From the NCBI GenBank assembly GCA_950106755.1, contig OX467087.1, positions 15,628,047-15,692,046 on the forward strand: a DNA stretch of 64,000 nucleotides, read 5' to 3'. Of this stretch, positions 37,891-51,099 are shown piece after piece. Both the position numbers and the translations under genes were made by a program. Source of the DNA: Climacium dendroides. Lineage: Eukaryota > Streptophyta > Bryopsida > Hypnales > Climaciaceae. Under the pieces are notes generated by a model. It saw only the letters and a program-made list of their open reading frames with translations, searched no databases and was not told the DNA's origin. The first letter of the stretch is position 1. The number at the start of each line of letters is the position of its first letter.

Positions 37891-40800
37891 TGAACACACC
37901 ATCAAGGACATGAGTTACCTTCAGCCGTGAGGGACAACCACCACCTTTTCTAGAACTCACACGCTCTGAAATGATATAGGTCACACTAATTTTTGACAAA
38001 GGTAACACTAATTTCCATAAAGTTTGATTCCCGTAATACTACAATACCATCAAAACATATCCAAAGGTGTTGAAGGTTATGAGAATGTTGAATGAGAATA
38101 GAGAATTGAGAGCGTCATACACCTACAAATACAAACACAAGAAAACAATGGCATCCACATACAACAATTCAACTACTCAAAATTGGAATCAACAACTGCA
38201 TCATTGAGCAATTCAAGAATTGATGCTCACTTCTTTCTTAATTCAACGACACAATTCCTCAGATCTTTATCACGCAATTGCATCTTTCAGTAATTGACAA
38301 TCTCAATACAACTTATTTCACAAATTCACTAATTCAACTGGTACAAATTCATGAAATTGTCAAAAATTAATGCAACATCAAACAATCATGCATTCCAACT
38401 CAAAGATCTCTGGATTTTAGATGGTGACTGCTAATGATCCTAGTACTTCGACGGAGCCCAAAAATGACGCTGCAATTGTGGACCCGAAGCAAACAAAGTC
38501 GACATCTATAGTGTCAAACGCTATACTTATAGGTGAAGCGTTGCACCATCGCAAGCCACTACCAATTTCTAAAGCAAAAAAAAGCAACAACAGGGAGCAA
38601 ACACAACAAGAACAAAGCAAAAACAATACAAGAACAAAGCAACATTGAAGCTAGAAGCAAGAAGAAAGGAAGAATGAGGTGCAAGAGAGGAAGTTGTACT
38701 GAGAGGGCATATTAATTTTGGTCGGCACATTCCACAATGTCGACACATGGCACACACACTCCACAATGTTGACACATGGCGCACTCACTCCAATGACATT
38801 GCCAAATAAATTTAGCTTTGTCTCACAAAATCTGAAATTAAAGGAAGGAATCCATTTCTGACCATTTAATCAATTACACATAGGGTAGCCAACCTATTTT
38901 CAACCACTTAAGCAATTACGCATATTTGAAGTGTGGGTTTTTTATTTTATAATTTTTCTCATGTACAAAAATAGAGTTTCAAAGAATTTTGTATTTTTTC
39001 AGAATTTTATTCCACAAAATGTAATTACTATGAATTTTTTAGTGGAAGATTCTCTTCAATCCTATGATGGTGATATATACGTTTCTATTTCTGACCATAT
39101 AGGCTGATTGCAAAATCAACCAAAGGTTGGTTGCAATGTTGTGAGTCTTGCAACCAATAGTAATGTGCCACATCTATGTTGAAAAGTATCCATAATTAAT
39201 TAAACAATTCTTGTGGAGAAACCCTATTTTAATATTGGCAAATGAAAGCAAAAAGTAAATGCAATTGGTGAGCTTCATTTTCTTAGTTAACATCAAATAC
39301 CAAAAACAATTATGTTTATTAAAGCTATAATCAGAGTTCATTAATGCATGTACAAACAATTACATATGTTGTAGTCTATTTGGAGATATTATGAACTACT
39401 GACATATGAATGTTAGTAATTGAGTAATTGCATCTTGAAAGTTGATTTGCTATTCACCTAAATTTCAAGAAATCGCCTCCAATTGCCTTAGTATTTTTTC
39501 TACTCAAAAATTATTATAATATTATTATATATTTATTCAATGAATCCCTAAATCAATCTCTTTACAAATATTTTAAGAAGATGCACGTTCAAAATAATAC
39601 AATATTCTTTTCAAAATAATTATTATCAAAATGCATCTATAAAAAATATCTTATTTTGAAATTGATAGAAAACAAAGGCACAAATATGTAAGTCATATAC
39701 AAAGATCTAAATAGAAAGAGAGAAAAAAATGAATTGCAAATGAATTTACAATATGCAAAGTGTGTTCTTCTTATACTAGCTCTATACACAAACTAGTAAG
39801 AAAAATGTTTTTAAAAAAATGTAGTAGTTAATCTCAAAAATCTTTCACTTTCACTTCTAGTATTATAAATAGAATATATTAATAGAATATGTAGTAGTTA
39901 ATTTCTAAAATCATTCACTTTCACTTCTAGTATTATAAAAATTATATATAAATAGAAAATGTAGGTAGGGGTAGGCAGGTACTGCCTATATTTTGAGTGG
40001 ATAGTGTCAAACCATGTACAAGCCTTAGAGAAGGATAGTCAATGAATAATTTTTGTAAACGTGGCATGTAGCCGTTGAACAAAAATCATCTCCAATTCCC
40101 TACATTAAAACATTCAATCTCCTAATTCACTTCCTTCTTTTTCAATTGCTTTCTTTGCGAAGCAAGCCCTAATTACATTAAAAAATTCAATTTTTCATTT
40201 TTCCATTTCATGTAAAACTTTTACATTCAATCCTAAACCCAAATCTCTTCAACATTTTTTTCTTCAATTTCATGTCTCCTCTTTCATTGTCTCCTTCATC
40301 TTTCTAAAGTTTTCTTAAATGAATTAATTTGAATTCATCATCTCAAATAAAATACTTTGAATTCATTCTTTGAAATGAATTAATTTGAATTCATCATCTC
40401 AAATGAAATACTTTGAATTCATTCTTCAAAATTAATTGTACAAAAATTGAATTAAATCCTCCAATAAATTTAGACTCAAGTTATTTCTCTACAACCAATT
40501 ACATTTCTTAAAGTCAATTGTAATATATAATTTAAACAAGGACAATGAAGTTGAAGAATATTTGAAACAATTCATGCGCACCATGACAAATATCTATCTT
40601 ACATGAATCTGGCAACCATAAGAATTGACACAAAATTACTAGAGACTAGAATCCAAATATAATTGTACTTGCAAGGAAGACCCAAACCTCTCTCCAAAAA
40701 TTTGAAACCAGGAAAGGAAAGTGAGAACCCTAAAATCACTTCAACACTTCATTTGAACACTTCAACAACTCAAATGGCCAACGACTTCAACGACATTTTA

Positions 40801-43800
40801 TTTTTTTATAATTCCTAATTCATGACTTTGGATACCCTACAACTTGAACTACAATGTTTTATATATTTATTCACAATCCACGGTAGTGAAGGGTGGTTTC
40901 AGATTTTTTTAATCTCATCCAACGACTACTGATTTTTTACTTGGTGGAGGGGGGAGGAAAAATTTGCCCTGCAAATCTCAAGAGATAGTTAATTTCTAAA
41001 ATCTTTTACTTTTACTTCTAGTATTATAAATGTTTTACATAAATAGAAAATATAGTAGTTTATTTCAAAAATCTTTTATGCTAAATTTCAGTGTAGTTTA
41101 GTTGAAATAAATAAATTTAAATGAATTAATCTTAAATAAATTTTTGTACTTTCAATTACATGAATAATCCTCATATAAGTTTAGTATTTTTATAATTGAC
41201 ACTAGATTCTCATTGATAGTGGGAGTAATTTTTAGGCAAGAATTTATAGATGTTGACTTTAGGGCAGTGTTGGTTCTAAGAGAAGTTATTTATCAAAGTT
41301 GGAAAATGGGAGGAGATGAGTTCCAAACATTTTCTAGGATTTTACGTGACATTCTAGTTAGAGCAATTGGAATTATGTACTTGAAAATTACTTCTAAAGT
41401 CAAATTGCAAAAGTATTTCAACCACTACTCTGACTTGGCATAGAAAATTTATAAACAATTGAGAACTTAGCTTTGCTCATTCCCAAGGTCATTTTGACCC
41501 AAAAGACATTTTAGGGTTACAGAACAAAGAACTTCAAAAACTTTACATAAAGCACACCTATAATTGAAAATAAAACACAAACATATGAATTAAAAAGCAA
41601 CATGAAATTTTAGATGTTGATTCATACATAAGGTGTTCACAATAAATATATAAAAGTCTATAAAATTTTATTGTTTGTTTTTGGTACACCAAGGGACTAC
41701 ACTTTAAATTTGAAAATTCAAAACTTTTTCATATAGTATTCAAATTGCGCATTCTAAAGTGCATTGTAATCTCCACTTTATTGCCAATAAGGTATAATTG
41801 TAACCAAGGGCTTTTTTTTCATTTTGTATGAAGTGTCAACGTGGCGATGTAAAATATTCTAGTAGTGCTCTAATTTCAACATTCATCCACATATTGGATA
41901 GAAAATATCACAGTCATTACTATATATTACATATCTATAATTATATTTTCATCCACAATTTGGCAATTCCATCCTATTATTTTTTCTTAATTTGAAGTTT
42001 TTTGGCAAAAGAATTCATAAATTGTCATCAATTTTTAGCCAAATTATTTTTTCTAGTGCAATTTGGCACTATACAGCAAAAAAAAAGCCCTCATTATAAC
42101 AATTTGTATTTAATAATAAAAACTTTACTCAACGACAATCATAGCAAGAACACAATCTTTAAGGTATCCTCACCTTTTTGCAACCATTTGCTAGCAACTA
42201 GAAGGGTGTCCTTTATAATTGTTCACCAACTCAAATATGACAAACCATTTCTTCAAATTCAATAGTAGTTTCTGTTCTTTTGTTTTCTTGGGAAATACAT
42301 GGACAATTTCCATTGATAGAAGGAATAATACAAAGAACTAAGGGAGCCAATTTCTACCAAAAGTTTTTACGTTAATTCAATAATAGTTTTCAAAAGGAAC
42401 AAATGGAAGTTGAAGAGTAATCTGAAGCAACCAATGAGAATTGAAGCATCTTGTACTTCCAAAATGTTTGACTAAAGGTAGTCTATTGTCAATAATAGGT
42501 ATTATATATTTCTATGTCCTCAACTTAATTTGAGAATTTTGAATTATATTTAAATAAACTCTAAAAATTCTCAAACCAATTGCATTCATTTTTTGCTTTC
42601 ATTTGCCAATTTATTATAATAGGTATTTCTCCACAAAAATTGTTTTCTAAATTCATGGTTTGAAAAAAAAAGGTTTGTTTTATATATGGATACCTTAATA
42701 TTTTGAAGAAATGAGAATTGCATTGATATTCAAATCCAATTAAAAGACATGATTCAAAGAATCAAAATTGTGATATTCAAGCACATAGAGTTCTTAAAAC
42801 TAGGACAAAAACAATTGAGGTCCTAAAATCGAACAAAAGAACAACTACAATGAATAGGGGTATTAAAGGGATCCATACTAATTAATCAACACAACACACT
42901 ATATAAATATCTATCATTGAATTGTCGGGGATTGTACATCATGTTTCAAACATCTACAGTTTCTCAAGATAAGGCCCTTTGGTTTTTTGGTCCCCTTAAT
43001 ACCCCTATTCAGTGTAGAAAAATAATAATCTCTTCAAATTTCATCAATGTTCCCAATTGGGTAACAAACTCTCAAATTTTGGAGCAAAAATGTTTGAACC
43101 TGCATTGGAGTTGAAGAACAAAAGAATGGTTTCTAAATAGTGATTTTGGACAAAATCATAAATGTGAAAATGGGGCTTGGTTGAAAACTTGACAAATTTG
43201 TGGATGAAGTGCCATGTTAGCATCTAATCTCAAAGTTCTAAAAATTTAGTAGTTTCTTACTGTTGTCAATGTAAACTTGGTCATATAAGCCTATAACTTC
43301 ACTACAGGATTCACCACTAAGTTGAAAATCCAACCCTCCCAATCTATGGTTAACCCTTGCCCTCCTAAACCTTTGTAATCTAAAAACATCAATTGGTGCC
43401 TACAGGAGTCCCCATCACTAGCGCATCCAAGTACAGTAAGCAACCAACACTAACTGAGGAAGTTTAGAATGCAAAAGATTCACAACAATGACTTTTGCAA
43501 AGCCCCCACTTTATCTAGCCTAAAAGAGTCTATCATTTTGTTGTAATCTGCCTCTTTAGCTCCAATAGTAGGCTTGAAATTTGTTACACAACTACAATTC
43601 TATTGTGGCCCACAAAAGCCTACCAGAATATTTGACTAGGCCTCCCATGACATTTGACCCCTCACTTTTGTTTCATCCTTAGCAACAAATGTGACTCCCT
43701 TTCTAGATTCAATATGAGTGTTGTCAAAATTAGGACCCACAAAATTGAAAGCAAACAAATCACACAAACAACACCCTCCATAGATCCTCATTGGTTGTGA

Positions 43801-43850
43801 AAAACATTTTGTATATTTAGTGTAGTGTAGTTTAAGAAACTAGAGTTTTT
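37891..43850. other. AT-rich gene-free region with tandem and inverted repeats
   Basis: No intact gene was found. It contains a 29-bp direct repeat (CCACAATGTYGACACATGG at 38732 and 38761), a repeat of TTCACTTTCACTTCTAGTATT type at 39846-39960 and again near 40990-41085, a 61-bp tandem duplication with TGAATTAATTTGAATTC at about 40320-40436, and an inverted pair (about 39185-39275 versus 42570-42700, sharing TTGGCAAATGAAAGCAAAAA) that may be two copies of one MITE family. Confidence 0.45.
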
Positions 43851-43852
43851 TT

Positions 43853-44018
43853 ATGTCTAATTTGATGGATTTCAGGTGACGTCAAATCTAACAACCTTTG
43901 TTTTTATATCAAAAATGATGTCCAATTTAACATCAAGATGTTACATTGGACATCATTGTTGACATAGAAACAAAGGTTATTAGATTCAATGTCACCTAAA
44001 ATCCGTCAACTTAGACAT
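43853..44018. repeat. Foldback with 82-bp arms and 2-nt loop
   Basis: The arms 43853-43934 and 43937-44018 are inverted copies with only scattered mismatches (for example AACCTTTGTTT and AATGATGTCCAAT facing their complements) and only AA between them. Transcription through it would form a long, nearly uninterrupted hairpin. It is probably a foldback MITE, with small-RNA potential. Clear terminal repeats or target duplications were not identified. Confidence 0.85.
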
Positions 44019-45640
44019 TGATTGTTATATGAAACATCACCTAAACATGATTTTCTTATAGTGGCAATTCCCTAAATCCTTACAGTTGAGATTTGCAACA
44101 ATGTCCTTCATGAAATCCCACAATGCATACTTCCCTCTGAAGGCTTCAATCCTGTATGTATTGATAATGTTGTTATGAAATTTTATAAAATCATTATTTG
44201 AAGAGGTATTCATGGCACTTTCACGCAATATAGGCCTTCTAGCCTTCAATTGTGAAATTCATATTCTAGCATGCCAATAGTATAATTTTTCTAAATACAA
44301 CTTTTTCGATAGATTTCTAGTATGTTTGCATACTAGAAATTTGTATGCAGCCTAATAGCCTAACCGTATACTTGCAATAGTACTTTGGTGCCCCTCTTAA
44401 CCATTGCCAAGTCCTCTCTTTTAATTCTCATTCTAAAATCATTTTGAAGCAGTATCAAGGGACACATAAGGCAAGTCAGATTTAGATAAGGCTCCCCAAA
44501 CACTAACATGTGATTATACTATCTATGCCAAAATACACCTCTAACTTTGATTGCAAGACCTTGAACATCAACTGTGGCACTAAGATGTGGCTTTAGGTAC
44601 TACTCAATGCCAAAGTGGTGGTCATTCAACAAAACATTCACACCATATAAATTACCACCATACTCAATAATTAGACCACAAAATCCATAGCACATCAGGC
44701 CATGAATGAAGCTCTTATCCATAGATTAAAACATATATGTTAAACCAATTGATGAAGTTAGTACAAACCATAAGTAGAAGTCTCCTTGGTTGAAGTGAGA
44801 ACTAGTCGTTGTAGACCTGCTTGGGTGCCAAGGTTGATTAGTCCTTGTTGGTACTTTTGTTCCTTGCTTGAAATCCTCCACCACCTTCTGGTATTTCAAT
44901 CTACTCAAATGATTTCACAAATTCAACTTTAGAGTCTTTTGTGGTGGATAGAGGACCATCATCTCTTTGCAATATGTGCACTTTACCTTAAACTAGTAGC
45001 ACCTTGTATTTTAGACCTTTAAACTCTTCAACACCCTGAATTTGTAATGCCTGGGAAGAAGAGTGGCATTCACCCATTCCATAATGTCAACCCCCTCCAA
45101 AATCAAGTCTTTGTGATCCTCGGCAATTAAGGTAATTTCTTTTCTGTTTTTTGCCTGAGACTACAGGTGGTCATCAAAATTGATATTCTTTGCAACACAA
45201 TCATTCTTGATGTGTACCATGCTCACAATACACAACCTCCCAAAGTTGCTGAACAAGTTATCAATTTGTGCTTTCGTATGGTCTTTGGTGCCACCTCTAT
45301 AGTCTTTCTTACATTCAACACATCACAATTTCACTATTCCACTACCATTCAAGTCAAATGTCTTCAACCTCCACTTGTGGTCATCTAAGGTGACCCGCTT
45401 CAACTTAATCCTCAACTTCTTTGCTTGTTCCAAGTAATGATCCATGACATCATTCAGCGAAAGTTTTGATCTTAGAGGGTTCTTGTCTACATAGGTAGAG
45501 TCCACAATGCCACTCATCTTCAATAAGCCAACAAGCTCTACTATTGCATCTTCTTCGTTACCGTGGACTTCTAGAACTTCAAGTCCTTTCAACATGGACA
45601 AGTTCTATAGCAACAATAGTAAAGGATCCATCTCCAATTC

Positions 45641-47784
45641 CACTACAACAAAAGCAGTGTTTTATGACTGCTGAAATATGACTAGGGATGACTAATGATT
45701 GCTCACAGTCATATTCTTGGATGCCAACACCTTGGAGAGAAATATCACTGCAAAATATGACTACTAGTCATTTTTGGGCCTTGTACTTCACAAGCATATA
45801 CTATATACCCATTGGGAACACCAAAGTACTTCATAGAGAACATAGGGAACATGTTTGAGGAATGTTGACTCATATTTCTAGTCATATTTTCATAGGAATG
45901 ATATTTTTTAATTTCTAGGTAGCCCAAGAAAAATATGGGCAATTCAAAAAAAATATGGACAAGTCATTGTTTAAAATTTTGAAATCCTAGGCAATTCTTT
46001 TTTTGGATTTTCAAACCTAATCATCACTACTTTAGGGTTTTGAAACCCTAGCCACCACTTTTTTTGGCTCTTCTTCCTTGCCTTTCTTGTCTCTTAGCTC
46101 TTATTTATTGTTACTTTTTAATTGTTGCTTCTTAGTTGTTGGTTTTGTTGCATTTTAGTTCTTGCTACATCTTAGCTCTTGCTTCTTGTTGCTTTTTAGT
46201 TTATAAATCTTGTTTTTTCTTCTTGCATTTTAACTATTTTTTTTCTTAGTTGTTGCTTTTTAATTAAAGAATCTTGTTTCTTCTACTTGCATTTTAACTC
46301 TTTTTTCTTCTTAGTTCTTTTTTTTGTTTCCTCTTATTGCTTTTTAGTTCTTACTTCTTGTTTCTTTTTGTTGCCTCTTAACACTTGTTTCATATTGTCT
46401 CTTAGTTGTTATTTCTTGTTGCATCTTAACTCTTGCTTGTTGTTATCCTTTAGCAATTAGCACTTGCCATTTTTTTTCTTCTTTTCTTCATCACCATTTT
46501 TATTCTTCCTATTCTAAATTTGTGCTACATATTTTGTGTTGTTGTAAACCTTAAAAGATTGAGCTTTGTTGTTCATTCACTAAAAATTGACCTCTCATTT
46601 CTTTAATTGTATATGCAAGCACCAAAAGTTAAAGCAAAGTTGTTGGAAGTTACTTGCAACCCAATAGAGCCATCTTCACATTATTATAAGGAATATAAAT
46701 CCTATTGAATTTTGTGAATGATTTATTGTGATATATATGTTTTATATTGTTGGCTAATAAATGTCAATGAAGAGAGTTGCATTCCTTCTTGCATTCTCCC
46801 TCTCCAATATGATTGTCTCATGTATATCTCTAAAATCATGTGTATGTGTTTTTAATTACATGAAGGGGGGTTTTCAATTGTTAAATCATCTTGATGTATA
46901 ATTGCAATATATCATATCCATTTAAAATGCATGAAAAATGTACTTGTAGTTTGTAATTAAAGCTATTTTGGACCTCAATCACCCCAATCACAAATTACAC
47001 ACAAATTTTAAAAATATGACTCTCAATTATCCAAAATATCACTTGTTTGAGTTACATTTCACAATATATATTGGCTAAAATATAATTAGTTATAGTCATA
47101 TAATGCTCATACTTATGTGTGTCAAAATGTAACCTTACAAATCCCAAAATATGACTACAATTAGTCATAAAATTACTAATGACATCCACATTAACTACCA
47201 TGTCAACCAAAAATATGACTCACAAGAGTCATATTTCACATTAGCAAAAAATATGATTCACAAGAGTAATATTTCACAATCTACATCATTCAAAAATATG
47301 ACTCATGAGAGTTATTTTTCACATAGCAAAAAATATGACTCACAAGAGTAATTTTTCACAATTCACATCAACAAAAGAAATGACTCATTACAGTCATATT
47401 TCACATCAACAAAAAATATGACTCATTGCAGTCATATTCCACGTCAACCAAAACATGACTCATTGCAGTCATATTCCACGTCAACCAAAAATATGACTAA
47501 ACAGAGTCATATGTCATGTAGGATTTTTTTTCCCAGGTAGTTCAAGAAAAAATCAAGCCCCAAAGATAGTCAACGTATACGCCACGTTGGCATATTATGG
47601 CTAAATATGGGTATTTATACCCTTCAATCCATATGACTGATATTTAAAGCGACTGCTTCTAAACTACTGGAGTCAATCATATTCCGAGTCATCTACAATG
47701 ATTTCTGCGTGATTCATATTTTTTGATTTTACGACTTACTACAGTCATATTTTGCAGTCATAAAACACTGCTTTTGTTGTAGTG
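45641..47784. mobile_element. 2,144-bp nonautonomous CACTA (En/Spm) element
   Basis: Both ends carry an identical 31-bp terminal inverted repeat starting CACTACAACAAAA (45641-45671; complement at 47754-47784), the classical CACTA terminus. The element is flanked on each side by TTC (45638-45640 and 47785-47787), the expected 3-bp target duplication. Subterminal repeats of ATATGACT/AGTCATAT type are dense near both ends and in an array at about 47140-47520, as expected for binding sites of a CACTA-encoded DNA-binding protein. The interior (46.0-46.5 kb) is T-rich low-complexity sequence without a transposase. Identical TIRs and intact TSD suggest fairly recent insertion. Confidence 0.93.
47140..47520. 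repeat. Subterminal repeat array of the CACTA element
   Basis: Roughly ten imperfect units of about 32-37 bp repeat AAATATGACTCA...GAGTCATATTTCACA and variants, often as small palindromes around ATGACTC/GAGTCAT. The array lies inside the right half of the CACTA element and is best read as a transposase or accessory-protein binding region. Confidence 0.85.
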
Positions 47785-48350
47785 TTCACTAACGCTTGTG
47801 TCCATCGACCTCCCCTTCTTCCAACCAAATCACGTGAACTAATGTAGAGAAACCGTTTAGGCACTCCAACTTCTTCCTCATATGATGTTTATCTTCCACA
47901 TCCCAAAAATCAAATGGCCACTCTAAAATGTCATTGCTTTCCAACGTAAATCGTAGTACCTTGAGCGTAGAAATGCTTCCAACATCAACCTTGGTAAAAT
48001 ATTCAAACTCTACAGCATCTATCTCCAAAGTCCACAACGTGACTCTCTTTGGGATAGTAGAAGCTATACCAAATTTCAAATAGTAGCCACCCTAAATCAC
48101 TAACAAACCCTCTCTATTGACCCCAAGAGAAAACCTTAGCCTTGATCCCTTGACAATTGAATTCTAAGCCAAATTATCCAAAGCACTCAAAGAAATTTTG
48201 ATCTCTACAAAGTAACATTCCCTAAACGCAATAGAAATCCTTCCTTCAGAGCAACAATGCAACCCAAAACTTCAAAAGTGTTGAAGCCTTGCCCATGAAG
48301 GTGTGGTCATCCAACTTGGGTGCAATCATCTACCAATCGTCATGGAAAAA

Positions 48351-49840
48351 AAAATTCAGTCATCTTTTGGGCTTCAACAACTCCATTTGTATAATAATCC
48401 ATTATATACAATTAGAGTATAGATGAGATACACCTATAATCTAATAGACATTGGACCACCTTTGGATACTCCTTACAAAGCTATAGTACTTCTAATACTT
48501 CTAATAAAAGTTTAGGTTTTTTATTTACTTTTTTTAAGGCTATTGTAGAAATATAAAATATAAAATTCATTATTATTCCCTACCCTTCATTAGTTCTAAA
48601 GACCTGAAACACATTACAATAATACAAATTTATTTTCAAACCATGTTGAAAATTTAGGACCAAAGCAATTGTAATAACCCTTTACTTGATTGCACATGAA
48701 TTTAAAAAAATGGGAGTGCACTCCCCAAGTCATTGGTACCCAAAAGACTATATTTTTCTGACTTTGAAATCAAATATTTTACAATCTATGTAGCCAAAAA
48801 TCCAACACAAATTTCCATATAAGTATATTGGAAGATCCTACAATTAGATATGCAATAGAAAAATAACTTTAAAAAATTCACTTTTGTACAAGAAATGGAC
48901 AAATTTTAAGTGATTTTTTACTATAGGGTTAACACATATACAAAAGAAATCAATCATAATATTAAATTTCCAAACATAAAAAGATCCTCAAAATACTCTT
49001 CAAACTTCAAAATACGTAAGTTAAAATTTAATGAAAACTTCAAGAACCCAAACACAATTCCATAATCCAAAGTTTAGAAAATTCAACCTTCATATCTTTG
49101 TACACTAAGAATTTCTAGGCATTCCTCAACCAATTACTATGATTGATATCCCATTAAAAAACTACTAAAAATGCACACACAATGACCACTTTAGAGTACA
49201 CTCCAATGACCATAATAGCTCAGTGCTGATTGCAATAGCTCAGTCAATTCCATGGACATTGTTTTGTTTCCAGCGTTAGGAAAAATAGGAAAAAAACCAT
49301 GGTAACATCACTATAACCACATGCCTGCAATGTAAAAACTTTAGGTAATAAGGAATTGTTTTAATATGGATATCAATTTAGTCTGTGACAATTGAGCTTC
49401 TTCATCAAATCGTTTGAGAAGTTCCCAACACAAATATCATACAGTATCATCGAAAAGGAAAAGAACAGAAAAAAAAAAAATCCAACCTAGAAGACCAACA
49501 TAAATGAAGCATTTACTGGGAATGACTCAACTACGTAACCTCATGGACCTGGATGTCAAGTTGCATCTTTCAGTTATCGATAAGAAATTTAAACGTAACA
49601 ATTTAAAAGAAGAAATGACAATCTATGCTACTTGGAAATGACATTTGATGCTGTGCAGTCACATTGTCAACTGCGTAGACACTACTGGCTCAGTGCCGAG
49701 CTATTGCTGTTGGATTCCCAGTTCTCTTGGAATGTAAAATGAACTGTTGCTCACTTAAGAGGTAGAAGACCCAATTCCGGCATCCCCTTCTCACAATGCC
49801 CTCAAACGCTTAAGAAATCTTGAAACTCGGACTCTTAGAA
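48351..49840. other. Gene-free AT-rich region
   Basis: Nothing coding was recognised. A small direct repeat (ATAGCTCAGT at about 49216 and 49233) and generic AT-rich sequence are present. GC content rises beyond about 49.5 kb as the HMGB gene neighbourhood is approached. Confidence 0.4.
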
Positions 49841-51099
49841 AATTTCAACAGTGAGGACGTACTGAACATGACAATGTGTCCCACCAAAACATCTGATCTT
49901 CTGTTGGTTTCCAGTCATCGACCGAAAACGATTTGAGTCCTGGCACATATGGTACCCACCCGACACAATACGTAGGTGCAGTGGAAATGGAGGGTGTATA
50001 TAAAAACAATTTCATGGATGCCGAGTGCTTGCAAGGAACCTTCACGCCCGAAGTGACGGTTTTCGGTAGTTTCACCTTATCCGTTCACTGTGACCCTGAA
50101 GTACAGTGTTTCCATGTCGTCCCCCACTGCTGGGAAACATAGGATCCTCAACTCTCAAGCATTGCATCTACGTCAGTCATCATTGACGATCTGACAGTCA
50201 ACCCCGGAGGCAAATATAAACACAGCAAATGATTGCTCCACACCAAATCTCTCTCTCCCCAGGCGAAAACCAGAAGATCTACACCAACGCTCGAAAGGAA
50301 CGCAACATATTCTCGAACCCTCATCAAATCTGAAATCAGACCCAAAACTCAAGAAATTCGGAATGCACAGTGCCGACATGCACCACCCAAACGCCCCAGA
50401 ACAAAAAAACACTGACCCGTCCGTCAGTCGGCCAACACACGCCTCCAAAACACAGCCAACACAAACCAGCAGGTGGCGAATCCATCACCCCCGAGGGAAC
50501 ACATCCAATCACTTACAGGTGAAAACAAACATGCCCAAACCAATCTGCAATTGAGAATCATACATCACTGACAACAACAAGAGCACGGATGGCCAACAAA
50601 AAGCTGTGCTTGCCTATTCATACAATCAGTCCGATCCTGGTCACCGTTGGCACCCAGATCCACTCCTGCCCAAGCACCCACCCACTGACCAAAATCCCCA
50701 GCGGAGTCCAAATGTACAAAAACAAGTCGGCAACGAAAAGAAAACTACAGAAAGAAAAAAGAAAAAAGAAAAAAGAACCTACGTCCGCCACCAATCCTCC
50801 CCTCCCACTGTCCCTTCCACTCCTTTCCAGCGGCCACATGCCGGCCGGGCGAACGGGAACAGATTCACTCCCGACGCCAACGGAGATCAAACCACGGCCT
50901 CCTGCTACAGTCAGTGTTTTCTACTTCGCGGAGAGACGGCTCTACTGCAGACTCCCACAAGAATTCAAATGTCAGTCTTCCGTCACCGCGCGACGCGCTT
51001 TGCATTGCTTTACTACACGGGGCCATCACGAATCCACTCGTGAGCCCACCACTGCCAATAGGTCGATCCGCCGGCCGCCTAACACTTGCGCCGCGACAA
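49841..51099. other. GC-richer region downstream of HMGB gene, including its probable 3' untranslated region
   Basis: Seen from the minus strand this follows the HMGB stop. Several overlapping open frames occur on both strands (for example 49933-50142 plus and 50075-49845 minus), but none has a recognisable domain and they overlap antisense to each other. A T-rich, CTTTTTT-repeated tract ending CTGTAG (minus strand, about 50777-50744) and TTGTACATTTGG (about 50722-50711) could belong to the 3' UTR or a UTR intron. The true 3' end was not located. Confidence 0.35.

Larger units (their letters stand above)
44019..48350 (-). pseudogene. Decayed leucine-rich gene remnant interrupted by a CACTA element
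   Basis: Minus-strand fragments on both sides of the CACTA insertion share leucine-rich character: 48079-47789 (with STLKVLRFTLESNDILEWPF) and 45601-45323 (with LSMLKGLEVLEVHGNEED). Reading across the insertion point with one copy of the TTC target duplication gives an open stretch with SELEMDPLLLL before a TAG, then NLSMLKGLEV. Stops and a frameshift are scattered through it and upstream (48.1-48.35 kb), so the gene was already dead or died after insertion. The spacing recalls leucine-rich repeats of plant resistance-type proteins, but no diagnostic NB-ARC or kinase motif is visible. Debris on the same strand may continue to about 43.3 kb. Confidence 0.4.

Noticed and set aside
47140..47520. 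Regularly spaced repeats that might be taken for a CRISPR array
   Set aside because: Units are imperfect and lie within a CACTA element with eukaryotic context; best explained as subterminal repeats.
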